A stretch of DNA of 64,000 nucleotides, taken from contig NZ_JAULBC010000008.1 of NCBI RefSeq assembly GCF_041060425.1, forward strand, positions 248,001 to 312,000, read 5' to 3'. How positions within the stretch are numbered: position 1 is the first letter of the stretch; each line of letters starts with the position of its first letter. The notes beneath the pieces were generated by a model. That model was given only the letters and a program-made list of their open reading frames with translations, was not told the DNA's origin and ran no database searches. The translations under genes and the position numbers were made by a program. Source of the DNA: Danxiaibacter flavus (GTDB taxonomy: Bacteria > Bacteroidota > Bacteroidia > Chitinophagales > Chitinophagaceae). This document shows positions 17,375 through 27,734 of the stretch, piece after piece.

Positions 17375-18553
17375 AAGAACACCATTATAATCAAATCTGT
17401 CATTGGTACGATAGGAGAGTCTCCCGAATTTAGATCTGATTGTAATTGTGTGTATTTGAGAGTGATAACTATTAATAAACGACATCGAATTGTTATAAAT
17501 AAAAATCAACCTGTGCGTCACCGATTTTTAAAATACATTTTTCCGCCTTTATATGGCCTGGTTATTTATTTCACCATCCGTCTTTTATTGGATTCTGTTA
17601 CGGGTATGAAATTCTGGGAGCGGAAAAGATGGGGGCAGACTTCAACTGAGCTGGTGTACTGCATCCTCATCAGCTATATTTTTATGTGGGTTTACCAGAA
17701 GCTGTTCCGGTGGTTTGACAAACGCTGGTCATCAGAATTCAGCTATCGTCGCCTGGGTTATGAATTGATTTGGCTGCTGGTGGTTTCCCTGCTGATGCAA
17801 AATGTTTTCCTCACGACATTTACTGCCGTGACAGACGATGGTGCGCAATGGTATGATGTAGTGGATATAAATGTTGTTCCTACATTGTATATTCTGATCT
17901 ACTATGGCATTATGCGAAGCCGCACATATCTAAACGCCTACATTGCAGGAAAGATCCAGCTGGAGAAAATTACCAATGATCAGTTACAAACAGAGTTGAA
18001 GTTTTTGAAAGCACAATATCATCCGCATTTTCTGTTTAATGCGTTAAATACGATCTATTTTCAGATGGATGATAATATAGGTGAAGCAAAAAAGAGCATT
18101 GAGAAATTCTCAGAGCTGTTGCGCTATCAGCTATATGATCAGCAACAAACCGTTGCCGTTAGCCAGGAGATCCACTACCTGAAGAATTTTATTGAATTGC
18201 AGGAAGTGCGCTCATCTGACAAACTGCAGCTTACTGTTGATTTTGACGGTAAATTGAACGGGCAGCAAGTCTACCCGCTGTTGATGTTGCCGCTGGTTGA
18301 AAATGCCTTTAAATATGTAGGGGGAGCATACTGGATAAATATTAAAGCAGTAATGAATGATAGCGGGTTTATCTTCAGTGTTGAGAACGCGGTGCCTGAA
18401 CAAAGCCAATTGCCCGTTCAAAGGACTGGCGGTATTGGATTGGAAAATCTGAGAAGAAGACTTGAATTACTGTATCCGGGCAAGCATAAGCTGGATGTGG
18501 GAAAGAAAGATAATGTTTTCAAGGCCAGTTTGCAGATCGAGGAGCTAACGTAG
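17369..18553 (+). CDS. LytS-type sensor histidine kinase
   Basis: Four transmembrane stretches (about residues 56-77, 93-110, 131-150, 168-182) are followed by a short coiled linker and a His_kinase domain: QYHPHFLFNALNTI, with His220 the expected phosphorylation site, then PLLMLPLVENAFKY (N-box) and GGIGLENLRRRL (G-box). The protein would phosphorylate the LytTR regulator encoded 15 nt downstream. The signal is unknown. The start is doubtful: the ATG at 17369 lies in the terminal repeat of a mobile-type element, and the first 50 residues look non-native; a GTG at 17513, just before the first helix, is an alternative. Either the element supplied a start or the true one is internal. Confidence 0.9.
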   Translation: MKKNTIIIKSVIGTIGESPEFRSDCNCVYLRVITINKRHRIVINKNQPVRHRFLKYIFPPLYGLVIYFTIRLLLDSVTGMKFWERKRWGQTSTELVYCILISYIFMWVYQKLFRWFDKRWSSEFSYRRLGYELIWLLVVSLLMQNVFLTTFTAVTDDGAQWYDVVDINVVPTLYILIYYGIMRSRTYLNAYIAGKIQLEKITNDQLQTELKFLKAQYHPHFLFNALNTIYFQMDDNIGEAKKSIEKFSELLRYQLYDQQQTVAVSQEIHYLKNFIELQEVRSSDKLQLTVDFDGKLNGQQVYPLLMLPLVENAFKYVGGAYWINIKAVMNDSGFIFSVENAVPEQSQLPVQRTGGIGLENLRRRLELLYPGKHKLDVGKKDNVFKASLQIEELT

Positions 18554-18568
18554 TTAAAAATAAAGTTT

Positions 18569-19282
18569 ATGAGTGAGGTGATTAAATGCATAATAACTGA
18601 TGATGAACCTTTTGCACGAAAAGGATTGCAGGGATATATTGAGAAGATTGATTTCATGCAGCTTGTTGGTGTGTGTGAGAACGCGGTTGAATTAAACTCA
18701 CTGCTCAAGAAAGAAAAGGTGGATCTTTTGTTTCTTGATATCGAGATGCCATACGTAACAGGCATTGAGTTTCTGAAAAGTATTGCAAATCCGCCCAAAG
18801 TAATATTTACAACTGCCTACGAAAAATATGCCGTGCAGGGGTTTGACCTGGAAGTGCTGGATTATCTGCTTAAACCAATATCTTTTGAACGGTTTATGAA
18901 GGCGGCCAATAAAGCCTTCGATTATTTTAATAATCAACACACCAATGCAGCACAGCGGGAGTATATTTTTGTTAAGGCAGATAACAAGCTGGAGAAAATT
19001 CATTTTGCAGATATTCTTTTTGTTGAAGCATTGGAAAACTACGTAGCTATTTATACCAGCGAGAGAAAAATCATTTCTCATCTTACACTTAAAATGCTCC
19101 AGGAAACATTACCGGCGACTGCTTTTATTCAACCACATAAATCATATATGGTAGCTGTTGATAAGATCAATTCAATTGAAGGAAATATGCTTAATGTGCA
19201 ACAACATAAAGTGCCGATAAGTAAATACCAAAAGGAAGAAGTGATGGAGAAGATTGTTAATAGCAAATTGCTTAAACGATAG
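18569..19282 (+). CDS. LytTR-family response regulator
   Basis: A 237-residue protein with a receiver domain (residues 5-120: acidic DDE at 11-13, phospho-acceptor Asp57 in LLFLDIEMP, conserved Lys102 in YLLKP) and a LytTR DNA-binding domain (about 133-232: FVKADNKLEKI, ILFVEALENYVAIYT, FIQPHKSYMVAVDKI). It lies 15 nt after the LytS-type kinase gene and forms an operon and cognate pair with it. Targets are not visible in the window. The regulator gene ends just before a palindromic terminator. Confidence 0.92.
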   Translation: MSEVIKCIITDDEPFARKGLQGYIEKIDFMQLVGVCENAVELNSLLKKEKVDLLFLDIEMPYVTGIEFLKSIANPPKVIFTTAYEKYAVQGFDLEVLDYLLKPISFERFMKAANKAFDYFNNQHTNAAQREYIFVKADNKLEKIHFADILFVEALENYVAIYTSERKIISHLTLKMLQETLPATAFIQPHKSYMVAVDKINSIEGNMLNVQQHKVPISKYQKEEVMEKIVNSKLLKR

Positions 19283-19285
19283 CCC

Positions 19286-19326
19286 ATGTATCTGTCCTGC
19301 ACTTTCAAAGTGTAGGACAGATACAT
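19286..19326. terminator. palindrome of the GTCCTACACTTT family, bidirectional terminator
   Basis: A 20-bp stem around a single C: ATGTATCTGTCCTGCACTTT pairs with AAAGTGTAGGACAGATACAT, one G-T wobble. It sits between convergent genes (18569 and 19369). A half copy (TCAAAGTGTAGGACAGAT) follows at 19336-19353. Confidence 0.7.
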
Positions 19327-19368
19327 TAGGCCCCTCAAAGTGTAGGACAGATCATGCGGTTAATTTAG

Positions 19369-20424
19369 TCATACCTGGTTATTCGTAATTACCGCCCAGC
19401 ATGCAATTGCACTGCAAACAGTTGTCCAGTAACCATATTGTTCATAGATCTGTGCTGCTTTGCGAGCCTGATCTTTTAACGGTATATTGTCTTTAATTTC
19501 CGGATCGGAAGCATTCCGGATACATAGCCACTGGGGAGCGTTGTTGCCCTGCTCCTTACAGACCAATGCAAGTACAGCATCGCCCATTTCAACTGCCGAT
19601 CCGAGGTTTTGAAGCTTGTATGTGTCTTCTATATCATCAAAAGCAAAGAAATCTGTTGTAACAATACCGGCGGCTTTATTAACAGGATGCTTATCATTAT
19701 AAAACCTTGGTTTGGGCGAATCTACAGGTAATGATCCCGCATTCGCTGCCAGTAATTTTTTGATCGTGGCATTATTGCCCGGTACTTTTATGCCATTTTT
19801 AGCAGCAATGAAAACCTCATCATGAAATGGCTGATTTTTAAAAGTTCGCGTGCAGTCAAAACGCACCTTTTGGGAGATGACAACATCTCCAAGATTTACA
19901 TTCGCGCCAATGCCCCCTGCAGTCCCTGTTGTGATGACCATTTGAGGAGCGCTTTCAGATATGACTTGTTGCCATAATTGTTTTACAGGTAGCTTAATAC
20001 CATCGGTGCTCATGTGTAGTTCAGATTTAAAACAAAGCACTTTTTTGTTCCCGATTTTAGTCATGAAATAACTGCCCAGGCGTTTGCTTTGCAGCGCAGG
20101 GGATTTGTGAGTAAGCGTTGTCTTTATTGTGTCATAACCTTTGGTGTATGAATACCAGGATGTTTTACTATTAAACCCGGGCGTTAATACATCAGAAAGT
20201 GCTTTTGCTTCTTCAACGGTCCACGTAACCACAAGTACATCACATCTGGGAAGGGCATCGCTACTACGCTGACCGGAAATAGGTTGTGGTTGAGGCTTTT
20301 TAGCCGCGGGCCAGGGAATTTGGTTAAGCGTGCGCCTGGGCGCCCTGATGGAAAATGCTTCATGTGTAGCAAAATTATCAGCATCGAATGTGATAATGTG
20401 CCTGCTTAGATCTTCGATTTTCAT
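19369..20424 (-). CDS. nucleoside phosphorylase superfamily protein
   Basis: A 351-residue protein. The core from about residue 60 has CDVLVVTWTVEEAKAL, then MVITTGTAGGIGANVNLGDVVIS, the phosphate/substrate loop of the PNP/MTA-SAH nucleosidase superfamily, and later GSAVEMGDAVLALV (the EMxxA-type ribose-binding stretch) and WLCIRNASDPE, where the Asp fits the base-binding position. The first 55 residues are extra and proline-rich, not typical of metabolic nucleosidases. Proteins with this domain sometimes serve in signalling or effector fusions; the actual substrate cannot be told. It stands alone on the minus strand. Confidence 0.75.
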   Translation of the reverse strand: MKIEDLSRHIITFDADNFATHEAFSIRAPRRTLNQIPWPAAKKPQPQPISGQRSSDALPRCDVLVVTWTVEEAKALSDVLTPGFNSKTSWYSYTKGYDTIKTTLTHKSPALQSKRLGSYFMTKIGNKKVLCFKSELHMSTDGIKLPVKQLWQQVISESAPQMVITTGTAGGIGANVNLGDVVISQKVRFDCTRTFKNQPFHDEVFIAAKNGIKVPGNNATIKKLLAANAGSLPVDSPKPRFYNDKHPVNKAAGIVTTDFFAFDDIEDTYKLQNLGSAVEMGDAVLALVCKEQGNNAPQWLCIRNASDPEIKDNIPLKDQARKAAQIYEQYGYWTTVCSAIACWAVITNNQV

Positions 20425-20903
20425 AAAGTGAATTTTTAGGATTTGTTATTTAAAAAGGGTATAACTTATTTCATCCTACGGCGAGTATTAGCTGTCGAAA
20501 GCGCTTGATAATTATTCATTCAAATCACCAGGAAAAAGCCGGCGTGATGCTTATAACAAGGTCGGACTGTTTTCCTCAAACCATATGTTGCTGATTAAAA
20601 CCAGTCTGTCAATCGTGAGAAGCATTTTCTACAGGCTTTTTGCCGGATTTCGCATTTAAAGTAAACGTAAATCATTGCAGGCAGGGCGGTTGAGAAAGTT
20701 TGCGATTTAGGTTTACGGTTTAGCATTATTGTTAATGCCGGTCACTTTTCATCTGTTGATAAAAATATTCTGGTTTTTACATTTTGTCAATGTGTAAAAC
20801 CACAGTTTCGCTTTTCTTTTACTCGACCACTTAGGCTTGCGCTGAATTTTAAATAACTATATGTCCTGTTTTTCTCCTATCTTTTAAATAAAAAACACCA
20901 ACT
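20425..20903. other. intergenic region between divergent genes
   Basis: 479 bp upstream of both the phosphorylase-like gene and the AhpD-like gene. It must hold both promoters, but I see no convincing Bacteroidota -33/-7 pair, repeat or RNA here. Confidence 0.5.
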
Positions 20904-21470
20904 ATGCCACACATTGACTTGCCCGCGGGCTATCCGGGCATTCGCAGTTTATTTATGTACAGCCCCGTAACAGCGTTGCCGCTCAATAACCTGGTTCAAA
21001 CACTTTTGCACGATAAGGAAACATCTACTTTAACACCCGGAGAAAGAGAGCTCATCGCAACTTACACATCTTCTTTAAACAATTGTAAATACTGTGCTTC
21101 CACACATGGCGCGATTGCCAAATATCAGTTAGATGGAAATGAAGAATTGGTGAGAAATGTTGTTGCAGATTTTGAACATTCAGATCTTTCACCCAAAATG
21201 AAGGCACTACTTAAAATTGCTGCCAAAGTACAGCGTGATGGAAAAGATGTCACTGCACATGATATTAGTTTTGCCAAAGAGCAAGGTGCAACTGAAAAAG
21301 AAATACACGATACAGTGCTGATAACAGCCGCATTTTGCATGTTCAACAGATACGTTGATGGCCTTGCCACATGGGCCCCCAATGATGAAGCGGTCTATGA
21401 TGCAATTGGAAAACAAAGGGCGACCGAAGGTTATATGACGAAACCGTTTGTGGTAAGTGAGAGCAAGTAG
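20904..21470 (+). CDS. AhpD-like carboxymuconolactone decarboxylase family protein
   Basis: A 188-residue helical protein of the AhpD/CMD superfamily. The active-site signature NNCKYCASTHG is present with Cys61, Cys64 and His68, the CxxC...H arrangement used for peroxide or thiol chemistry in this family; it belongs to the peroxidase-related branch (LTPGERELIATYTSSLN before the motif). The probable role is redox defence. It stands alone and its 3' end converges on the FG-GAP surface protein with a perfect palindrome in between. Confidence 0.88.
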   Translation: MPHIDLPAGYPGIRSLFMYSPVTALPLNNLVQTLLHDKETSTLTPGERELIATYTSSLNNCKYCASTHGAIAKYQLDGNEELVRNVVADFEHSDLSPKMKALLKIAAKVQRDGKDVTAHDISFAKEQGATEKEIHDTVLITAAFCMFNRYVDGLATWAPNDEAVYDAIGKQRATEGYMTKPFVVSESK

Positions 21471-21480
21471 CGGCTTGTGT

Positions 21481-21535
21481 TGAAGGAAAAAATTTGTCCT
21501 ACACTTTCAAAGTGTAGGACAAATTTTTTCCTTCA
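21481..21535. terminator. perfect 27-bp-stem palindrome, bidirectional terminator
   Basis: TGAAGGAAAAAATTTG followed by TCCTACACTTT pairs perfectly with its mirror over 27 bp around a single C. It lies between convergent genes and carries A and T tracts in its stem. The inner 13 bp of each arm are the family core; the outer 14 bp are unique to this site. Confidence 0.8.
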
Positions 21536-21537
21536 TT

Positions 21538-24402
21538 CTATTTAACAATCATCAATTGTTTGCTGGTTGTCTTGTTATTCTGGTCGATCAATACAATGTA
21601 GTACACACCAGGGGCGTACGCAGCGGTATTTATATTCGTCTTCATTTCACCTTTTACGGTCTGCACTTTCTTATACAGCAAAAGTTTGCCATTCGCATCT
21701 CTCAATTCCATGGCACTATACTTATTGTTAGTGCCGTTGAAAACAACAGTTGTTTTGCTGTTTGCAGGATTAGGATAAATAACAACTGATTCAGTTTCAT
21801 TGGTAAATTCTTTGCTTATTTCTTTTTGAGCTATGCGTGTGTTAGTAGATGTAACGCGAACAGTTTTGGTGATTACCGGAGAAACACCGCATGCATTACT
21901 TGCTCCTGCGGAAATTTTGGCTGTGGTGCTGCTCCAGTTAACAGTGACTGAATCGGTTCCATTGCCTGAAACAAATGAGGTGCCTGATGGTATCTGCCAT
22001 TTATAGCTTCGCGCGCCGGCTACCTCCGGAACACTAAATATTATGTTTGATTGAAAAGGTGAGACTTCATCCGGACCATTAATTGTTACTGGCGCCAGCG
22101 GCCTGGATTCATCAACGGTCATTTGTAAAGACGCAGCCCGGGGAAGCGTTACGCAATGTCGGGCCCTTACTATTAAACAACGAATTACATCACCATTTTT
22201 CAAATTGCTATCAACGTACGTATCAGTAGTATCTCCCACAACGATGTTATTTTTTTGCCATTGGTATGCCTGTTTAACATCAACATAATTAACTATTGCT
22301 TTAAAAGTAACGGAAGCGCCTTTGCATATCAATGTGCCCTTGCTTGATTCAATACGCAACTTGAGTGTTTGCGAAAGATCCATTTTGAATTTTATTGTGT
22401 TGCTTCTCCATACTCTATCAGTGGGCAAGTTTCGGAAAGATATAACGCACCAAACAGAATCTCCATTCTTTACATTTTGAGAAGCGTAAAAATTGTGATT
22501 GCCAAAATCAACATTGCCGTTCCTGTACCATGTATATATAATGTTGTTGTAAGCATTGGTTACGGTTACTCCTGCGTGCACAGTGATGCCTGTACACACC
22601 AGCCCGGTATCTTGAGTTTCTATTTTGACTGTAGTGTCAGTCAGGTATTTGAATACGGGCTTTGTTGCCGTTCCCATTGTTGTGGTCACCCGCACATCGC
22701 CTGTACTTCCTTGCGCCACCACTGCGGAAATCTTATTGTTAGATGCAATTTTGAATGATTGAACCGCAGTACCACCAAGCGATACATTGGTTGTGCCGTT
22801 AAAATTATTTCCCTGGATTGTTACGGTATCGCCCGGCAGTGCGGCCGCGGGAGAGAACGATTCAATAGAAGGAATGCCTCTTGCTGTATCCGTTTGGTTT
22901 CTTAGCACGGTTATAAAAGACAAATAGGTAGTTGCCGAAAAAGCTAAATCCTGTCGGCCATCGCCGTCAAAATCGCCATACTCCATACCGCGACTTTTTA
23001 TATTAGGAAAGCTTACCGGTGTTGCAAATGACAAACGTCCGGCTGTGCTGGTGTTCTTTACAATTTCATAGTTTTTTGAGACGATATCATAACCGGTGAT
23101 ATCCAGTTTTCCATCGCCATCGATATCTACAAACCGCGTATTCTCTACAAAAAAACCGAGGGGAACGGTAAGGGGTTTACCAAAACTTGGAGTGCCGAAC
23201 GTACTCGCATTTAATAGAAAATACCAACTGTCTTGTTGATTAGACATAATGATATCAGGCTTACCATCTTTATTAACATCTGCTACGCCATAAAATAATC
23301 CCAAAGTACTCACGTAAACACCTACCGGGTTGCCAAATGACACAACTCCGTTCTTGCTGGTATTGATTCTGATGACCATTGAATCACCTTCCGGGTATAA
23401 CATGTCCACCTTTTGATCTCCATTAAAGTCAACAAATGAGTAAAGTGCAGCAGCATGAAAGGGTAAAGCCATTGGTTGCGAAAAAGAAACCTCATCGCCT
23501 GAACTTGTGTTTAAAACGTAAAAAATTGAATCCTGATGAACAAACTGATCTTGGAAGTAAATATCTGCTTTACCATCGGCGTTAAGATCTACGGCGTTCG
23601 CGGAAAAGATGTAGAAGTCGTCGCGTTTGTTCAGATTCATTAATATTGTTTTATTAAAGCTAATAGCTCCATTTAAACTTGTATTTAAACGAATATCGAA
23701 TTGGCCCTCATTAAAAAAAAACATATCTTTTTTCCCATCTCCATTAAAATCAGCGAGAAGAGGCTGATTGGTGGTATACGAAATCGGGATGGCCGCCGTC
23801 ACCGGCTTAGTAAAGCTGATGTTGCCCCGAGTGCTGGTGTTTCTATAGGCAGCATAAAAAGGATCATAAAAGTAAGCCATTGCAAGCATGTCCGGTTTGC
23901 CATCTCCGTCAAGATCTTCAATTGCAAGGCCGTCGTGTACAGTCGTCCTGGGGTTCATATAAAAATTTTGTGGCGTAGCAAATGTGCCTGGTGAAAAAAT
24001 ATTTCCTGTTTTATACGTTGTAATGTAAGCCACGGAAGAAAAACCGGTAAGGTGATTAACCGTTACGCTAATGGGTTTAGTAGTTATACCTCGCGGCACC
24101 TGAACCGTGAGTTTATTCGCCGATGCTGCTATTACATAGGCGCGTGTGCCTCCTATAAGTACAATATTTTCAGCAGCCATTGAACTAAAGCCACTGCCAT
24201 TGATGGTAACTGTGCTTCCGGGCAAGCCACTCAACGGCGAAAATGAAGTGATGACTGGTTGCGCAAAAAGCTGCTGGCATAGTAGGCAGACTATTAACAA
24301 AGCAGTTGATTTAATCAGCCTCGTTTTCTTAAAAAAAAATTGTTTGTAAAAGCAATTCAGGAGTTTTGCAGCTGGGGTATCTGTTAAGTAAACCTCTTTC
24401 AT
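21538..24402 (-). CDS. IPT/FG-GAP surface protein with T9SS type A sorting domain
   Basis: A 954-residue secreted protein. Signal segment to LFAQ (about residue 48), then an IPT/TIG domain (VITSFSPLSGLPGSTVTING, about 50-130), a FG-GAP/VCBS region (about 155-510) with Ca-binding-like loops DLDGDGKPD, DFNGDGKKD, DLNADGKAD, DVNKDGKPD and DIDGDGKLD, a second IPT domain (about 515-590), Ig-like domains, and a C-terminal Por secretion sorting domain (VVIYPNPANSKTTVVFNG ... LMIVK). It should be exported through T9SS and left at the cell surface, likely as a beta-propeller adhesin or binding protein. The frameshifted gene at 24523-27392 is a tandem paralog. Confidence 0.88.
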   Translation of the reverse strand: MKEVYLTDTPAAKLLNCFYKQFFFKKTRLIKSTALLIVCLLCQQLFAQPVITSFSPLSGLPGSTVTINGSGFSSMAAENIVLIGGTRAYVIAASANKLTVQVPRGITTKPISVTVNHLTGFSSVAYITTYKTGNIFSPGTFATPQNFYMNPRTTVHDGLAIEDLDGDGKPDMLAMAYFYDPFYAAYRNTSTRGNISFTKPVTAAIPISYTTNQPLLADFNGDGKKDMFFFNEGQFDIRLNTSLNGAISFNKTILMNLNKRDDFYIFSANAVDLNADGKADIYFQDQFVHQDSIFYVLNTSSGDEVSFSQPMALPFHAAALYSFVDFNGDQKVDMLYPEGDSMVIRINTSKNGVVSFGNPVGVYVSTLGLFYGVADVNKDGKPDIIMSNQQDSWYFLLNASTFGTPSFGKPLTVPLGFFVENTRFVDIDGDGKLDITGYDIVSKNYEIVKNTSTAGRLSFATPVSFPNIKSRGMEYGDFDGDGRQDLAFSATTYLSFITVLRNQTDTARGIPSIESFSPAAALPGDTVTIQGNNFNGTTNVSLGGTAVQSFKIASNNKISAVVAQGSTGDVRVTTTMGTATKPVFKYLTDTTVKIETQDTGLVCTGITVHAGVTVTNAYNNIIYTWYRNGNVDFGNHNFYASQNVKNGDSVWCVISFRNLPTDRVWRSNTIKFKMDLSQTLKLRIESSKGTLICKGASVTFKAIVNYVDVKQAYQWQKNNIVVGDTTDTYVDSNLKNGDVIRCLIVRARHCVTLPRAASLQMTVDESRPLAPVTINGPDEVSPFQSNIIFSVPEVAGARSYKWQIPSGTSFVSGNGTDSVTVNWSSTTAKISAGASNACGVSPVITKTVRVTSTNTRIAQKEISKEFTNETESVVIYPNPANSKTTVVFNGTNNKYSAMELRDANGKLLLYKKVQTVKGEMKTNINTAAYAPGVYYIVLIDQNNKTTSKQLMIVK

Positions 24403-24475
24403 AACGTATAGCTTTCAATAAAGAATTGGGTTACTAGTGACTATTTGGAATTGCAGCAAAGTCTAATGAAATAAA

Positions 24476-24508
24476 CTTGTCCAACATTTTTAAGCGCGGG
24501 ACAAGTCT
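24476..24508. repeat. decayed member of the GTCCTACACTTT palindrome family
   Basis: ACTTGTCC and GGGACAAGT keep the outer arms around a degraded middle (AACATTTTTAAGCGC). It lies between the two tandem surface-protein genes and downstream of the frameshifted one, so it may still act as a weak terminator. Confidence 0.45.
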
Positions 24509-24522
24509 ATTTTGCATTTCAT

Positions 24523-27392
24523 CTATTTAGCAATCATCAATCGCCTTGTGGTTGATTTGTTGTTTTGATCTATTAATACCACATAGTAAATGCCAGGCGC
24601 ATATATTGCTGTATTTATTTCTGTTCGCATTTCTCCTTTTACAGTCTGCACTTTCTTATACAGCAAAAGTTTGCCAGTAGCATCTCTCAATTCCATGGCA
24701 CTATACTTATTGTTCGTGCCGTTGAAAACAACAGTTGTTTTGCCATTTGCAGGATTAGGATATATAACAACTGACTCAGTTTCGTTGGTAACTTCTTTGC
24801 TTGTTTCTTTTTGGGCTATGCGTGAACTGGTGGAGGAAACACGGACAGTTTTCGAAACTACAGTTGAAACGCCGCAGGCATTACTTGCACCTACGGATAT
24901 TTTAGCCGTTATACTACTCCAGTTAATCTAATGGAATTAGTGCCAATACCTGAAACAAATGAAGCGCCTGAAGGGATTTGCCACTTGTAGCTTCTGACCT
25001 CCGGAACCTGAGCAACACTAAAGATAACGTTTGACTGAGAAGGCGATACTTCATCCGGACCAATGATCGATACGGGCGTATGTGGTCTTGATTCATCAAC
25101 CGTCATTTGCAAAGAAGCTGTTGCCGGAAGTACGGTGCATTGTTGTGCCTTAACTATCGAACAACGAATGACATCGCCATTTTGCAAATTACTGTCAACA
25201 TAAGTATCTGAAGTATCACCAACAATTATTTCGTTTTTTGCCCATTGATATACCGGTTTAAAATCTCCATTATTCACAATAGCTTTAAATATAACCGGTG
25301 TGCCTTTGCATATTAATGTGCCTTTGCTTGACCGAATGTGTAATTTGGGTGTTTGTGAAAGATTAACATCGAATTTTAGTACTTCGCTCTTTAACACTTT
25401 ATCAAGCAGGCCTGCGAAAGATACAAGGCAATAAAGAGAATCACCATCCTGTATAGAATGTGATGTGTAAATTTGATTGGAAGCAGGTTCAAGTTTTTCG
25501 TTCCTGTACCATCGGTAGGTTATCCCACTGTATGCGTTGGTTACCACTGCTTTAACCCGTACAACTTTACCCGAACACACTACACCCGTAACTGTGCTTA
25601 ACAGCTTGATGGTAGTATCTGTGATCAATGTAAATGTAGGTTTAATTACCCATCCCACCCTGTTTAGAAGCTCCAGATCTCCAGTACTTCCCCTGCCGAC
25701 AACGGCGGTAATCCTGTTGTTGGAAACAACTTTGAAAGATTCCACTGCTGTACCTCCCAGCCTTATGATGGTTGTGCCGTTGAAATTGTCGCCTTCAATT
25801 GTTATTGTGTCAGATGGCATTGCCGCTGTTGGATAAAATGATGTTATAGACGGCCGTCCTCTTGCTGTATCCATCTGGTTTCTTAAAACAGATACAAAAG
25901 ACAAATAATCTTTTACTGCAAACGCCATATCCTGTCTGCCGTCTCCATCAAAATCGGCATACTCAATGCCTCCGCTTCTTATAAAAGGAAAACGTACCGG
26001 TGGAACAAACGACATGCGTGTGGCAGTACTGCTATTCCGCACGATGTCATAATTGCGAGACGCACCTTCATAGCCGGCAATATCTAGTTGACCGTTTCCA
26101 TCTATGTCAACCAGGCGAGCATCTTTCGCATTAATTCCGATAGGAAATGACACGGGTGCGGCAAAGCTGATATTACCAGAGGTACTGGTATTTAGTAAAA
26201 AACGCAAGCTGTCATTTTTGTTGGATAAGGCACTAACAGCAATGTCTGGTTTGCCATCTTTGTTGATGTCTGCAACAGCCAGAAATGTTCCAGAGCTTGT
26301 TGGGAAAATATTTTCAGGTTCGTCAAATGATGTAATCCCATTATGACTAGTATTGATGCGCACGGCCATTGCATCTTGCATAGTATATAAAATATCTGCT
26401 TTTTGATCTCCATTCAAATCAATAAAAAAAGGGTGGTAAGAAACCTGAAGCGGTAAAACTATTGGGTTGGCAAAGGAAATCTCATTTCCGGAACTTGTAT
26501 TTTGACTGAATATCAATGAATCAGTATTTGGATAGGATCTAAATCCGTACAGGTCAGGTTTGCCATCAGCATTAAGATCAGTGGCACCTACCGCATAAAT
26601 TTGGGAATTAAAATCAAGCGGTATCAACAATTCATCGTTAAAACTGATAGATCCGTTTGAGCTGGTATTGAGTAGAATGGCGAAGTGATCATCAGCCCAC
26701 ACAATAATATCCTTTTTGCCATCGCCGTTAAGATCGGTGAGAGGCATTAAATTTCTATTGTATGAAAAAGGTATATCTGAAATTGTTGGCACTGAAAAGC
26801 TAATATTTCCCGGAGTGCTTGTGTTGCGGTAGGCCGCATAAAAATCGTCGAAGGTTGAAAATCGTCCTATGGCAAAAATATCGGGTTTGCCATCTCCGTC
26901 AAGATCGTCAATAGAAAAAATTTCTTCCGCATTTGCCCTTGTGTTCATGTAAAAATTTTTAGGCGTTTCAAAAGTGCCCGGCATTATTACCCCTGCTGTT
27001 TTGCTAGTTGTTATGTATGAAGTGGCAGAGAAGCCGATGAGGTTATTAACCATTACGCTGATAGGTTTATTGGTTATGCCTCGCGGCACCTGAACCGTCA
27101 GCTTGTCTGCGGAAGCGGTTTTTACATAAGCGCGGGTACCTCCTATAAATACAATGTTTTCAGAAGGTGTTGAACTAAAGCCGCGTCCATAAATCGTAAC
27201 AGTGCTTCCAGGTAAACCACTTAATGGAGCGAAGGAAGTAATAACAGGCTGAGCATAAACCTGCTGGCATATTAAGCCGGTTAGCAGCAGCGCAGCATAT
27301 TTAACCAACTTTGTTTTAAAAGAAAGAAACTGCTGGTAAAAACAATTGAACAGTTTTCCAGTATGGGCATTTATGAAGTGGGCGTCTTTCAT
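24523..27392 (-). pseudogene. tandem paralog of the FG-GAP/T9SS surface protein, frameshifted near 24928
   Basis: The start is at the ATG at 27392 (MKDAHF, equivalent to MKEVYL of the paralog). The frame runs through signal peptide, IPT, FG-GAP repeats (DLDGDGKPD, DLNGDGKKD, DLNADGKPD, DINKDGKPD), second IPT and Ig-like domains, then closes at 24909 after GTNSIRLTGVV. The paralog reads GTDSVTVNWSS at this place and goes on; the DNA here is one base shorter between CCAGTTAA and the GTGCCA/TTCCA site. In the shifted frame the missing end is intact: a YPNPANGKTTVVFNG-type sorting domain finishing STTRRLMIAK with a stop at 24523. Without it the product would be exported but not sorted by T9SS. 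It is a recent pseudogene, a slippage variant or a sequencing error. Confidence 0.8.
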
Positions 27393-27422
27393 AATGTATA
27401 GTTTACAGGTTGAGAATAACAT

Positions 27423-27734
27423 CTAAAACAATTGCGGATGTTGGATAGCAAGTGAATTGTATTGCACATACGTCATTTTGTATGGCAATGCCTGAAAAAA
27501 GTAATAACCGGGTGCAAATAGGAATGGGATAGTATGAGTTATGCTAGTGAAAAGGCTCTGGATTGTTGTGTGTATCTTCCGGTGCAGGTAACATTTCCAA
27601 AGTAAATTTATGTAAGCCTGAAACAATTATCAATATGGATTATTAAACGGCGCTTCGAAAAGATTGTGCAAGAATAATAAGTTGCTATTGCTGGACGGCC
27701 GGATAACAGTTAACTTCAACATAAAAAATTGAAT
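27423..27734. other. intergenic region between divergent genes
   Basis: 312 bp between the surface-protein paralog and the SRPBCC gene. No gene, repeat or RNA is recognisable. Confidence 0.5.
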
